Both the position numbers and the translations under genes were made by a program. From Hysterium pulicare CBS 123377 (Eukaryota > Ascomycota > Dothideomycetes > Hysteriales > Hysteriaceae), in assembly GCA_000467715.1 (NCBI GenBank), contig AJFK01000781.1, forward strand, positions 98,633 through 162,632: DNA of 64,000 nucleotides, in the 5' to 3' direction. The notes beneath the pieces were generated by a model, which was not told the DNA's origin, made no database searches, and was given only the letters and a program-made list of their open reading frames with translations. Within the stretch, counting starts at the first letter, position 1, and each line of letters starts with the position of its first letter. Below are positions 1 to 10,986 of the stretch, piece after piece.

Positions 1-71
1 TTGAACCATTACCCTTCATGCACAATTATGCTTTCTGTGGAGAAGTGAAAATTTCATCCTTAAGACTAGCC

Positions 72-1095
72 TCATTCCTTTCCCTCATAATCCGTCTTCC
101 ATATCCTATTAAACCCTTCCTTATCTACCGCAAACTCCTCCAAGAATTCCCTCTCAAGATCATGCGTTCTCCTCCCAAGCAACACCAAACTATGCAGCGG
201 CCTTCCCAGACCAACATCACACAGCTCCCCCAGCGTCCCGGCCACAATCTTCTGATCTTCAGCCCCCACCCTCGCGACACCCACTGCAAGACTCTCCCTC
301 CCATAAACCCCCTCTTTCTTCACTTCCTCCTCAATCTCGAGCATTTGCTGTGCACATTGCGCGACTGTCATGAACCTGGGCGGTTCATAGATCATCCTAC
401 CCCGAGCTAGATTCTCTAACGAGGGTTCTTTGACTTTTATGTCGAGTAGGATGAGCGTGTGTAGTCCGATGGAGGCATTTTCTTTTATGCGGTCGTAAAA
501 AGAGGCCGGACGCCAGGAATCGAGAAAGAATACCATGGAGACTGTTTGTCCGAAGTTGTAGAGTTGGAGCCCGGTTGTGCCGATGGAGGTCAGGATGCTT
601 GCATTTGAGATTGAGCGGACAGGGATGGAGAGTTGGCGGGCGCGGAGGACGAGGTCGGTGTGGGTTGTTGCTCTGCGTGAGCAGTTAGTTTGTGGTTCAA
701 GAAGGAGTCCAAGATCTTGCTCGGATGAAAGTAATGCGAGAGAGAACGAGGAGCGGACGTACCCAAATGGATCTCCGACAACGAGGAATGCGACATCGAC
801 TTTGTCTGCGTTGGCTAGAATGTCGTCACTGGATGATTCGACCATTTCGCGGTCGGCGATGATGACGGGACGGCCATAGAAGGCCTCCTACTATCATGCA
901 ACATATCAATTAGCATTACTATCTTCAATTTACTGTTTCGCAAAACATGGGAGCCAGTACCAACGCTTCTTTATCCACAAGGAGAATTGCTGTATAGGCC
1001 TCTAGGTACACGCGCTCGGCTTTCTTAACAATCTCGAGGCCTTTCACTGTAATGTCTTTCTCGTCGGCTAGACCCAATCCTATGAGGTAGAGCAT
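72..1095 (-). CDS. DPH5: Diphthine methyl ester synthase (Dph5)
   Basis: This enzyme uses S-adenosylmethionine to methylate the modified histidine of translation elongation factor 2, the second stage of diphthamide synthesis in the cytosol. Three exons give 286 residues: 961..1095, 763..887 and 72..672. Exon 1 begins [16 protein letters not shown], the classic start of the family, which fixes the start codon. Later landmarks are [11 protein letters not shown], the [11 protein letters not shown] stretch, [12 protein letters not shown] and the [15 protein letters not shown] stretch, all typical of eukaryotic Dph5. The second intron (673..762) has no in-frame stop, so a naive reading would insert about 30 wrong residues between VVGDPFG and ATTHTD. 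Length matches the family (about 285). It is divergent from SPT3, with 427 bp between the two start codons. Confidence 0.95.
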
Positions 1096-1522
1096 TGCGA
1101 CGGTGGGATGATCTTTATGAACGTAGGTGCGATGGTAATTAGAGGAGGGTTACTTCATGTTCAATTAGAGTTGAAAGATATCGAACAGTCTGACAGTTCT
1201 CGACTTACAAGCAAAGACGAGTGATGGGCTAGGCACGCCGTCCTGTATGAAATGGATTGTTGAAGATTGTGACGAAATGTGAAGCCCAAAAACTTTTGGA
1301 GGGGCCTACCATACAACGGTAGGGCTGGACGCTATTCCCAAAATTCCCTAGGTAATATGAGCCGCTAGTAAGCCACCCGTCCATATAATAATGCAACATC
1401 CACCTGCATTCCACCTTCCTCAACTCTAGACATATCTCATCGCTTGCCATTTACTTTGCACCTACCACACATACTAGTTGTATATCCCTGTTGTTGATTT
1501 TGGAAACACTCATCTTGGAGCT
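1096..1522. other. Intergenic: shared promoter of DPH5 and SPT3
   Basis: This stretch lies between two divergent start codons. I see no supported gene in it; the 73-codon reading on the minus strand (1229..1450) has no family resemblance. It presumably holds both promoters, but I see no clear TATA box. Confidence 0.6.
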
Positions 1523-2956
1523 ATGGCGGATAGAGACAAGATGGCAAAGTATAGGACGGAGATTCAGCAGGTAGGTTCCCATTTCCATCTGTCTTCTGTT
1601 CATCATATCCCATAGCCCATTCCGCCTTCCCTATAGCCTTGTCGTACGACATCTATTGCGCTTTCTTGACTTCTGATCATGGGGTGATTTACATGCTCAC
1701 CCTTCACTTCTCATTCTTTTCTTGCCGCATTCAGTCACGCACCTCGTTCACTACCTTGCTAGCTATCGCTTCTTAAGTATTCAAGATTACCTGCACCCTC
1801 ATCATATATCTTTCTTTCATCTTATCCAAGTTCCATCTCTCCTTCAATACCAAGCTTCTTGACTCTTGGCTCGGCATCCACGCTCCAAGAACTTAAACCT
1901 TTTCCTTCACCTTCTTCCTCTTCATCTCTCAGTCTACCCAACATGGATTCCAAAAAATGCATCCTGACTGAAGAAATCCAGATGATGTTCGTCAGTGGTG
2001 AAACTGGTGAACCCAGCGTGGAAACCACCACCCTAATCGAAAGCATCGTGCAACAACAAGTCCAAGAAATGCTCCGCGAATGCACTGTACTGTGCATACG
2101 CCGCGGCTCCCGCTCAATATCGACCGACGACTTAATGATGCTTATCCGACACGACCGCGCAAAGATTTCTCGTCTCCGTCACTTCCTGCAATGGAAGGAT
2201 GTCCGTCGCAGCGTCAAAGACAGCGACGACAAGGGTGGGGATGCGGGCGCCGACGTTGCGGCTGGTGACGCCGAATTAGCGGGAGGAATGGTAGCCGGTT
2301 CAGGACCTGCAGCGGACACGGGGAAGAAAGCAAAGAGGGCGAAAGTCGACCTGGCATGGGACGTGCAATCCTTCTTCAACGAGATCGTCCCCGCTCGAGA
2401 CGATGTCGAAGACGAAGAAGAGGAGGAGATGAATTTTGCAACTCTCCAGCGCTTGAAGAACGCCGACGAGCGCACAAGAAACATGACCAAGGAGGAATAC
2501 GTCCACTGGTCCGACTGCCGCCAAGCATCCTTCACCTTCCGCAAGAGCAAGCGCTTCAAGGAATGGGCAGGTTTCGGCGTCATCACCGACTCGAAGCCCA
2601 ACGACGACATCATCGATATCCTCGGCTTCCTGACCTTCGAGATCGTACAGACCCTCACTGAGGAGGCCTTACGAGTCAAAGATGCAGAAGATCGATACAA
2701 GAAGCAGACAGGCGGCGAACCGCAAAACCGCATGAAGAGGAAGCGGGAAAGCGGGCTGTTCGACCCACCAGAGGAGGCTAGAGAACCCGTCCAGCCAAGT
2801 CATGTGCAGGAGGCTTATCGTAGGCTGCAGAAGGGGAATAATAAGAGTAGGGCTATGCTGAACTTTACGAGGAATATTCATCGCTCTGGTCTTAAGTTGG
2901 TATGTATAAACCAGGTCCTCTTGCGTTGAACATGGACTGATAACGCGCAGATCTGA
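1523..2956 (+). CDS. SPT3: SAGA complex subunit Spt3 (TAF13/TAF11-like histone fold)
   Basis: Spt3 is the SAGA coactivator subunit that helps deliver TBP to promoters; it acts in the nucleus. Three exons: 1523..1570, 1982..2899 and 2951..2956, giving 323 residues. The start is fixed by exon 1, whose product ([16 protein letters not shown]) joins [11 protein letters not shown] as in known Spt3 proteins. The N-terminal histone fold carries the [18 protein letters not shown] signature, followed by the [12 protein letters not shown] stretch. A Gly/Ala/Asp-rich linker and acidic run (EDEEEEE) precede the C-terminal part containing the [20 protein letters not shown] stretch. Intron 1 is long for this window (411 bp), and the last exon encodes only Ile plus stop. 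The 3' part of intron 1 is open and in frame with exon 2 (see findings). Confidence 0.93.
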
Positions 2957-3462
2957 ACAGCGGCCTTTTCAGGCAAGCTGCAAATACGGTGTTGTGGTGC
3001 TTTGGGCTTGGATAATACCCCTCTGGGAACATTTGCATTCATCATGGCGTACGGCGGGTTCTTATCTTGGAGTTGCATTGAAAACGCCTTGGATATTATT
3101 CCATTCCATTTCATTCGAATTTATGGAATGGGCATTGGGACTATCAGCATTTAGCTGTGGCCGAAGAGTTGAGCACTTGGTTAATTGAGTTAGTGATTTC
3201 ACCAAATTACATATCGGAGCTATTGTGAAGTGCACATGCGTTCTAGTCATGCCATTCCTATTCGTCATGAATTATAGACATTTATAGCGATTGCATGTGC
3301 AACTGTGTAGGTTGGAGAAGTATGCATGAAGAAGCTTCTGTTCTTTTGCAATGACCCAGGACATACATGAAAACATGACCGCATATGCCCAAATGGAAAG
3401 GAGAGCAGTTCTACGCCTCCTTATAGAGAAAAACACACGCCAGGTAGTCATGCCCATATGCC
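2957..3462. other. Intergenic between convergent SPT3 and RPL19
   Basis: This should contain the two 3' untranslated regions. I see no gene, RNA gene or repeat here; the short reading frames present lack family resemblance. Confidence 0.6.
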
Positions 3463-4390
3463 TTACTTCTCCTCCTCCTCTGCCGTCATCGCGAGCCTCT
3501 TCTGTGTCACACGTTCCTGTCTCCTCTCCCTCGCGGCCTTGGTCTTCGCACGCTTGGCGTCCATCTCCTCCTTCAAGACCCTCTCACGTGCCTTCTCGGC
3601 CTTGGCCTTATGGATCTGTTTGATATATGTTAGAGAAGGTGGGACTAAGGATGTCATGGAGAGAAACATACGTGTTCAACGAGAGCACGCTTGTGCTTGA
3701 AAGTGTTACCCTTGCTGAGATGATAGAGCTCGTGGTAGAGGTGCTTGTCGATCTTGCCGGCGGCACGGTACTTGACTAGGAGACGGCGGAGGACTCGGAG
3801 ACGACGCATCCAAAGGACTTGGCTGCAACAAACCACATCAGCAACTCATTCGAATCGAATGCCCTATTTCCCGACACAAATTCCAACCATCCTCGAGATT
3901 TTGAGAATTCAAACGGTGAATAACCTACCTTGGCATACGAGCATCCGCAGTACCCTTCCTCTTACCAAAACCCCGATGTCTACCAATTCGCCTGGCTGCG
4001 TTGAGGGATCGGGCACGAGCACGCGAGTGCATTGTGACGGGTTTGCGGATGATAAGGCCATCGGCAACGAGCTTGCGGATCGTCTGACGGGAGTTGGCGT
4101 TCGAGATTTCGTTGACTTCGTTCGGGTCCAGCCAGATCTTGCGCTTTCCGCAGCCGACTACGGACGCCGCGAGGCGTTTCTGCGTGCGGAGATTGACCCT
4201 AAAGAGAAGAAATTGTCAGCATTGAGGGTTACTGGGTGGTGTTTGAGGTCGTCGAAGCCAGAGTCGTCTAGAGAGGGGTTTTGCCATCCCTCAAGCGTTG
4301 AGAGGCACCCTGCTGCGCTGAGGACACTGCTTGATGGGTGTAGGGTTTCTTTGAAGAGGGTTTCGATGTAATATAATATATTCCTTACAT
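3463..4390 (-). CDS. RPL19: 60S ribosomal protein L19 (eL19)
   Basis: A structural protein of the large ribosomal subunit. Four coding exons total 191 residues: 4389..4390, 3929..4198, 3672..3822 and 3463..3615. The protein reads [20 protein letters not shown], then [27 protein letters not shown] and a long basic C-terminal helix ending AMTAEEEEK, all diagnostic of eL19. The first coding exon is only the two bases AT of the start codon; the donor is ATGTAAGG at 4383..4390 and the codon is completed by G at 4198. The same phase is known for the intron of budding yeast RPL19 genes. The 5' leader is consequently separated from almost all of the coding sequence by a 190-bp intron. Confidence 0.95.
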
Positions 4391-4782
4391 TTTGGATGCT
4401 TGGTCGTCGGCTTCGTTGGGTGTTGATGAGATGTACTCCACCGACAAGTGGTGGATGCGAAAATAGAGGTGTGTTCCGTCTCGCTTACATATGCACGGGC
4501 CACTTATCATCACGTGCCACTTCTCGAAATGAACACCACGATCCCATTGAACTTTATTATAAATCGAGCAGAGGTTTATCAGCCCGCCAGACTGTTCGGA
4601 TATATAAAAATTCAAGTTTCAGCTACCCGGACGAGTCGAGCGTAGTCATCCAGCACACGTCTCGCACTGATATGGGTCTATATAACAAAGCATGGAATGC
4701 CACAATGTGTGGATTGTCTTAAGATAAGTATTTGAAATCAAGACTATTTGGTTAGATCGCATGATTAAATCGCTCTACATGG
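4391..4782. other. Intergenic: RPL19 promoter and 3' end of the transporter gene
   Basis: Both neighbours are on the minus strand. The stretch holds the upstream region of RPL19 and the 3' flank of the transporter gene. The overlapping short frames (for example 4396..4722 on the plus strand) show no coding signature. Confidence 0.55.
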
Positions 4783-7700
4783 TTATTCAAGCTTTAGATT
4801 ATCTTCATTAAGAACTCCATAGAGCTGCTCGATTTCTTGACCCACAATGGTTATATCTTGCGCCAATTGTCCAGTCACAAGAGCTATTGAACCAACCTAA
4901 TTAGCAAGCTCAGAAGCCTTAACAATAGATGAACTTACCGAATGCATAAAGTAGTTCGTAGTCCTCATCTGTAGGCACAATGCTTCCTACACCAGTCTTC
5001 CGAAATTCAAAGATCTTCGCCAACAATCGATCACGAGTATGCTCGATCTTTGGTAGAACGTCGTTCAAAGGATATTGTAACTTCATTGAGGATGCCAAGA
5101 CTGCGGCAGTGGGTAAGCTTTCGAAATGCTTAGGTTAGTTGCATAACATACCGGAGAACAAATGGCTGATACGCCAGCTCAACTGCATCCATTCAGGCTT
5201 CGTAAATTTCAGGATTTCTTTCTCGCCCTCGCTCGCCTTCAAGTCCTTCAATATGACCACATTCATTGCATGGAAACTGTCGAGCATCCTGCTTGTGGCT
5301 TCGAGTATTTGTCTGAATGCTTTGTCCGGGAACGGCCCCTGTAATTCAAACTCGGACGTCGCCGATTTTCGAAGCGAATCCAGGTGGGTTAGGAATCGTT
5401 GCAGCTCTAGCTCCTCCTTGGGATCCATGTACGATCTGAAGGGGCGGGTGCCTTCTAATAGTGAATGCAGCGGACCACGTTTCCAAACCAACCCCATCCT
5501 CAGCCATAAGACGCATATGCCATCCTTCACTTTTCGTCGTGCTGATATGGGCCATATCATCCTAGTCACGATGATACCCCAAATGCAGCCTGTCATGACA
5601 GCAACCACTCTATGGAGTACGATTTCCCAAATCTCTGGCGAAATGCCACCTTCGTCATCATCATCGTCATCGTCTTTAATCGAAAGGGAGTAGGCATAGA
5701 GACACGATAAGTTATATGTCAAAAAGATGAACCTACCCATCGGCCCTTTGCCTTTGCCTACTATAATATAGAAGCAGCCAAGAGATATTAACCAGCCAAA
5801 GAAGCACAGCACGTAAGGGTTGGCATCGGATATAATCCAAGCGATAGCGGCGCAAACGGCTCCTATGCAGGTACCAACAAATCGTTGATATCCAGTGGTA
5901 TTGGATGCGCCAATCGTCTATGCGTGTTTGTTAGCTAGATCACAGGGAATTCTCTGAGATACGTACCATAGAGCACACTAACATATAAGAAAGCAAACCC
6001 CATTCTTGCCTCCAATGACTATAAAGGGGTCGAGTGGCTGGGATGAACGCCCACATCGCATAAATGACAGCCCCAACGCCGACTTTGAATGCATATTTGA
6101 TGTCTTCCCTTCTTAAAAACCCAAGGGCACGCCACATACGATAGGTAAATGTCGGCTTATCTGAGGGAACTTTCTGACCACAGGTAGAATCACGTTGTCG
6201 CAGGGACCGATTGTCTCGGGGCAGTACTTGTTCCTCGGTCTCTTCAGAGAAGCCTTTTGATGGTCAGTAGACGGTCACAGTTGTGGGAACCTTATGCTTA
6301 CCAAAGTTGGTGTTGGGGTTTCTCTGCTCCCAATTACGCCAGAAGATCAGCCATTGCCAGCTCCTTGCGCTATTGTTATGATTTTCTTTCAGTTCCTCTA
6401 AGATATCCAGATAAGTTATCATGTCTTCTGCAAAGTCTTGCAAAGAAGAGCTAAAATAACCACAGCTGGCTGCCACCTCTTCGAAATCCGCAGCTACTTC
6501 CACAGAGTGTTCTCTCGAAGAAATCTTGCTTTTGTACACAAGAGCGAGCGCTTGTTTCCTCGCACTGGTGTACATTTCATTGGCCTCGAGTAGACTGCTC
6601 CGGAAGCGACCGTGGAAAGTGATGAGATATTCTGGTCCTGGCCCAAATGGCAGTTCATCAAGAACTTCTCGAAGAGTGTAAGCGAGCGATTTCTGTGCTG
6701 CTCAGCATTTATCCACCACTATTGCCATATATGCTTACCATTGGAGGCCCTAAGTGAGCGATGAAAAGTGAAAACATGTCAATAGAAGTCAGAGAAGATT
6801 GCACTGTACTTGGAAGATTCCAGGAAGCCGAGTTCTTGTCGTGATCGTCGCTCGATTCAGCCGAGTCTTCAGGAGCTTCGTCGATAGAAGCCAGAATGCT
6901 GCCCCTTCGTTCTAATTGACTGAGGCTTGGGGATAGAACTGGAGAGAAATTGTGATCTGATAAATCGAATGAGCTGGTCATACTCAATGGGTAACCATTT
7001 TGTCCAACTCCGCTCTCAGATTCTGACATCAGGGAGAATTGGGTTTCGGCTGAGCTTCGTAAACCACCAATATTCTGTGTCAGTTGCTCCATGCATTTGA
7101 CTAGTCGCATTTCGATATCGTATTCTGCTTCGGTGCCCATAATGTAGTGTTCATATTTGGCTTCTCCTAGATTTTTGATCAGGGTCGTAAGAAGAGCCTT
7201 ACTCTGCTTGGATGCAGAAATATATGATGAACTCTTTAGCTCTTGCTGTGACCCCGAGAGGAAGCTGTGAGTAATCATTGTGAGCATTTCTCCCAAAGAA
7301 TCAGAGGCTTTCCTTAGATTATCTCGAAGCTCTTTTCGCGCAGATACCGGTCTTATCAGCATGCTGACCGCCGTCGTTGCGATGATTCCCATGATTATCA
7401 TTCTAAGTACTTGGCTTATTTTGTCGTAGGAGAATTGCGCAGCTTGCACGGCCCCTTCCCGGGTTAAGACTGTAATCAGGGCGAGAGAGGTCAACGAACA
7501 AGCGACATTGACCAGTGGATTTCCCAATTTCTGCTTCAGCCATCCAACAAATCCCAGTCCACCTCCAACAAAGACTATGAGAACCAATGCATGCCCGACG
7601 GCAAGTAGATCGTGTTTGTCAAAAATTACCGAAATAGCCATACTCGCGAAGGAGACGACGGCAGCATAAACGAAAGCAATAAGGGCCAGAACAGTAGCTT

Positions 7701-8188
7701 CGGCCATGCTTCCGGCAGAGCGTGCTGGGTGGAAATAAACAGTGACAGTAGCTACCATATGCTTTCCATCATTCTTTCCAAGTAGGCCGGCGATCGGAGG
7801 AGCAAAGGTAGCCAAACTACCTAAAACATAGGCTATCGAGCATTTGAGTATACTCTGCCCTGTTTTTGATGTGGCAAAGGAGTATGCCTTTCTCAACGCA
7901 TCCTTAGACAAGTCTACGAAGCCTCCCAAGTGTCCATTGTTCGAAAAGGAAGAGGCCGGCTGGCGGAGGAGAGGGGATTGCTCGTCTGCAGATCCGTTCA
8001 GGTTTGGTGGAGGTCTTCGTAAGGTGAAACTCTTTTTAACTCGTTCTCCCGTCCTTGGAAGAATAAGTGTTGCTTCTCGCACCTGGGAGTTGTGAGCTTC
8101 GGAAAACAAGTGGGATCAAGGGACGGTTGGTACTCACATTGCGCCGTAGAAAACGGCGAGCCGCCGGAATCTGAGAAGACTCGCTCAT
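4783..8188 (-). CDS. ArAE-type membrane transporter (brefeldin A sensitivity-related, DUF2421/DUF2422)
   Basis: A large integral membrane protein of the fungal aromatic acid exporter/FUSC-like group; family members are linked to brefeldin A sensitivity and predicted to sit in the ER or plasma membrane. Substrate unknown. Seven exons: 8138..8188, 6739..8082, 6302..6692, 5967..6253, 5152..5917, 4939..5100 and 4783..4883, giving 1033 residues. The start is the ATG giving MSESSQIPAARRFLRRN. Two hydrophobic multi-helix blocks are visible: residues about 85–250 (for example LVLIVFVGGGLGFVGWL) and about 655–800 (for example VVAVMTGCIWGIIVTRMIWP). A soluble central region and a cytosolic acidic run of seven aspartates lie between and within them. 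The C-terminal part resembles the DUF2421 domain. The exon 5/6 junction uses a normal 51-bp intron (5101..5151); without it an in-frame TAA appears. Confidence 0.85.
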
Positions 8189-8604
8189 TTTTCCATATCC
8201 TCATGAGGATGGTGATTGAGCATATTGAGCTTCAGAACCGAGCCAGAGATGTTGCATGGATGACCGAGAGCTTCCGCATGAGCCACTGGTGCTGGTGCTT
8301 GTGGCACATGAGCACGTGGCGCGCTACCAAGCCTGACATGATTCAGCCTCTGTGACGGAGGAAAGGTATACATATAAGCTGCCATTGCGATAATACTTTT
8401 GAGGTCGAAAGCTGGCATCCACCATGCTACTTGCTGTGCTAATGTGACAGAAGATTGCTGCGGATTTCCTATTTGGGCCTGCTGCATGACTCGTGCCCGC
8501 ACGTGCGAATCTCTTCCTCTGCAACCTCTCGTCTGGCCTCCATTCACCATCAAAGTCCAATACAGACCACGAGAAATCGCATTACAGCGGCCATCATTGC
8601 AGTT
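8189..8604. other. Intergenic: divergent promoter region
   Basis: Shared upstream region of the transporter (-) and the small unknown gene (+). No RNA gene or repeat seen. Readings in this stretch on both strands look like shadows. Confidence 0.55.
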
Positions 8605-9255
8605 ATGGATGTCGATCCTGAAATCGCCGCTGCGATGGGTTTTTCAACATTCGGACACAAGCCCAGCAGCAAGAAGAGAAAACTCGATCATCAGGAATCT
8701 GGCCCAACGTCAGGCACAGGAGCAAATTCAATGGAATTAGGAGTACGAGAAAAGAAACCAGCGGGAAATATCTCACACGACGATGCGCCTTTTACAGAAG
8801 AGGACCGCCTTGACCCAACTTACATGGAGCATGACAACGTCAACCAAGGGACATCACCGAATCTGAACAATTCTGATGTAACGCAACCGGCCACACCAAA
8901 TGCAAAAACTCTCAGTTCCACAGGCCAAAAATCTAAAGGGAAAAAGAAACAGGCAGAAGCTCCTTCAGGATTGGCACAATTCCTTGCCCGCGGGAATGCC
9001 CTCAAAGAAGCTGGGCCGTCCAGGAATGCCAAATCAAATGACAGCTCAATCACTATCGATGCCGGTCGCTCTCTACCGGATGTGCATCCATTATCTGTTT
9101 CAGCTCCATTTGATGCTTCCTTTCATGGTGAGAAGTCTAGCAACGATAATTTGCAAGCTTTACGGAAAGGCGTTCGAAACGCCCAAGGAGACATAGCTTA
9201 CTTTCTTCCAAGCTTCGTTGAGGATCCTTGGAGAAATCTGGAAAAATCCGGCTGA
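8605..9255 (+). CDS. Small conserved-looking hypothetical protein
   Basis: One exon, 216 residues, function not recognised. The frame is open further upstream, but I chose the ATG at 8605 because it gives the compact start MDVDPEIAAAMGFSTFG, which looks like a purposeful N-terminus, and the sequence before it is low-quality. A basic stretch SSKKRKLDH near residue 25 could be a nuclear localisation signal. The middle is Ser/Asn/Gly-rich and probably disordered, with a Lys-rich GQKSKGKKKQ patch. The C-terminus has the ordered-looking stretch GDIAYFLPSFVEDPWRNL, which I think is the conserved core. It is divergent from the transporter. Composition suggests a nuclear adaptor or short-motif protein, but this is inference only. 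Confidence 0.7.
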   Translation: MDVDPEIAAAMGFSTFGHKPSSKKRKLDHQESGPTSGTGANSMELGVREKKPAGNISHDDAPFTEEDRLDPTYMEHDNVNQGTSPNLNNSDVTQPATPNAKTLSSTGQKSKGKKKQAEAPSGLAQFLARGNALKEAGPSRNAKSNDSSITIDAGRSLPDVHPLSVSAPFDASFHGEKSSNDNLQALRKGVRNAQGDIAYFLPSFVEDPWRNLEKSG

Positions 9256-9738
9256 TGGGCACAAATATGACATGGACGAAAGGTCAGTGTAATTATTTCC
9301 CACTGGGGCTGAGGATATGAGTTATGGGGATGGAGTTTGGGACCCGTAAATCTACTTTTCATCGCCCGTGGGATCATAGAGGTGTGGCCTCGCACTCAGA
9401 GTGATGTTTGAAGACTTGCGAATTTATCAGCATAAGATGTGTGAAGGATAGACTCACTATGGGTGTTGGGAGGAGGGTTTATTTGCATAGCAATTCACGA
9501 CTTCTTCGCATGATACTGTAAGTCTACCCTCCTTCCCATTAGCGTAAGATAATTATAGAAGTACTGAAATCTGACATAAACTCTGATCTCATTAGTGGTA
9601 TATTTCGCAACAAATGCACGCCAAACGTGTCTTAGCTTGAGATGCTAACCACGGATGAGAATGGGAAACTCTCTAGAAGGAACTCACTTCAAAACGTTCT
9701 ATAAATCAGTGCCTACGTCAACCATCACCTCTTGAAGC
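9256..9738. other. Intergenic with TATA-like box
   Basis: Between two plus-strand genes. A TATAAAT box lies at 9700..9706, a plausible core promoter element for the next gene. Nothing else supported. Confidence 0.45.
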
Positions 9739-10986
9739 TTGTCTGTTAATGTGACAATCGAGAACTCAAATTCTCTATTCAAAACGATGTCTCCTTACTA
9801 TCTTCCTGACTGCAGCGCTATGAATACTTCCAATTCAGCCCGCTTACCGAGAACACGGATTAAGACTACGCCCTCTTCAAGTGACTCTGCGAACGCCTCT
9901 GCGAACGCCAATGCCTTTGAGGAAGCAGATGAAGCTCACGACTTAGAAGGGCATCGAACAGATTATCCAAGGACTAGCAGACATTCAAGATTTCGCCCCT
10001 CTTTGGTTTCCCCAAGATCGGAGGGTGCTATTGGTTCACAGTCTCTGTACCGCGCCGGCAACTCCACGCAACCTCTCAGGATCTCCCGAAATAGATTTAT
10101 TCACAATATGCCTCCGACCCAACTAGAGTTGCTCCAGTACCTGACCCTACCCTACTCCAACCCCGAAACCGTGCACGAAAGCTGGGCCAGGCGAAAATCG
10201 CGCCGTTCTCCCCGCGCCCGAGTACATCTCCGCCTAACAGCATACCCCACGAACGACATGCTCTGCCATCACTGCCTACAACAACATGATGCTTGCGTGA
10301 TAGAAGAGGTTCTGACACACATCAGCGACTGTCGATTCGTCTCCATCGTGGTTCTAGATGCTCGACACGGATGCGCCGAGCCCTCCTACCCGGAACTCCA
10401 CATTCTAGGGCATATGTCCCGTGATCCCATCTTCCGCTCAAATTCTCCGTCTTACATGCGGCACGTCCTACCCATGCGCCGTGCAACCTGGGATCCAGAT
10501 GAGCAAAGAGCCTACACAATCATCAGATATGAGTTGAATACTATACTCCAGAGCGGCAACAGCAACTTATGCAACTTATGGGAGCATCGGCAAGAGGAGA
10601 CTCGCACTAGTATCTCCTGCCGTATCGATAGTCTCTATGAGCGATACGAACCACGCCACATGGAAGCGATCCCCCAACCCTACTTCCACATCTCGATCTA
10701 CTCAGGACACTTCAGACCCATCCCGAAGCCATCGACACGGCGACCGAGACCCTCTACGCCATCACCAGCTCATTGGGTTCTGACCGATCTGCGATCGTGG
10801 GAGGGGAGGAGGCAGTTAGCCAGGAATACAGCGAACATGCTAGGGAATGTGGCGCAGAGTGTTGGAAGGTTCTCGGGCAGACTGTTGCATTTCGTCTGGC
10901 AGGACATAACGCAAGAGGGGTATAATTGGAGGAGGGATCCGTTTTTCTACGGTGCAGATCCAGATCGGAGGGTGCCCTTCTTTTAG
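9739..10986 (+). CDS. Hypothetical protein, no recognised domain
   Basis: A single open frame of 415 codons. I do not recognise the product. The N-terminal third is Ser/Asn/Arg-rich and probably disordered (SSSDSANASANANAF). From about residue 120 it looks more ordered, with a possible zinc site in MLCHHCLQQHDACV and a hydrophobic strand RFVSIVVLDARHGC. The last part is Arg/Pro-rich and ends DPFFYGADPDRRVPFF. The TATAAAT box at 9700..9706 lies only 33 bp before this ATG, so the second in-frame ATG at 9787 (MSPYYLPDC, 399 residues) may be the real start; I list the full open frame. Single exon, no transposon or viral signature. It could be a lineage-specific gene. Confidence 0.6.
   Translation: MSVNVTIENSNSLFKTMSPYYLPDCSAMNTSNSARLPRTRIKTTPSSSDSANASANANAFEEADEAHDLEGHRTDYPRTSRHSRFRPSLVSPRSEGAIGSQSLYRAGNSTQPLRISRNRFIHNMPPTQLELLQYLTLPYSNPETVHESWARRKSRRSPRARVHLRLTAYPTNDMLCHHCLQQHDACVIEEVLTHISDCRFVSIVVLDARHGCAEPSYPELHILGHMSRDPIFRSNSPSYMRHVLPMRRATWDPDEQRAYTIIRYELNTILQSGNSNLCNLWEHRQEETRTSISCRIDSLYERYEPRHMEAIPQPYFHISIYSGHFRPIPKPSTRRPRPSTPSPAHWVLTDLRSWEGRRQLARNTANMLGNVAQSVGRFSGRLLHFVWQDITQEGYNWRRDPFFYGADPDRRVPFF

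Noticed and set aside
4396-4722. 108-codon plus-strand frame upstream of RPL19
   Set aside because: No family resemblance and overlaps the RPL19 promoter side; likely chance.
5101-5151. An in-frame TAA in the ArAE transporter before a conserved continuation, suggesting a nonsense mutation or a 30-bp intron
   Set aside because: A standard 51-bp intron (GTATGT ... CTAAC ... CAG) removes it and gives HLFSVLASSMKLQYPL in frame. No defect.
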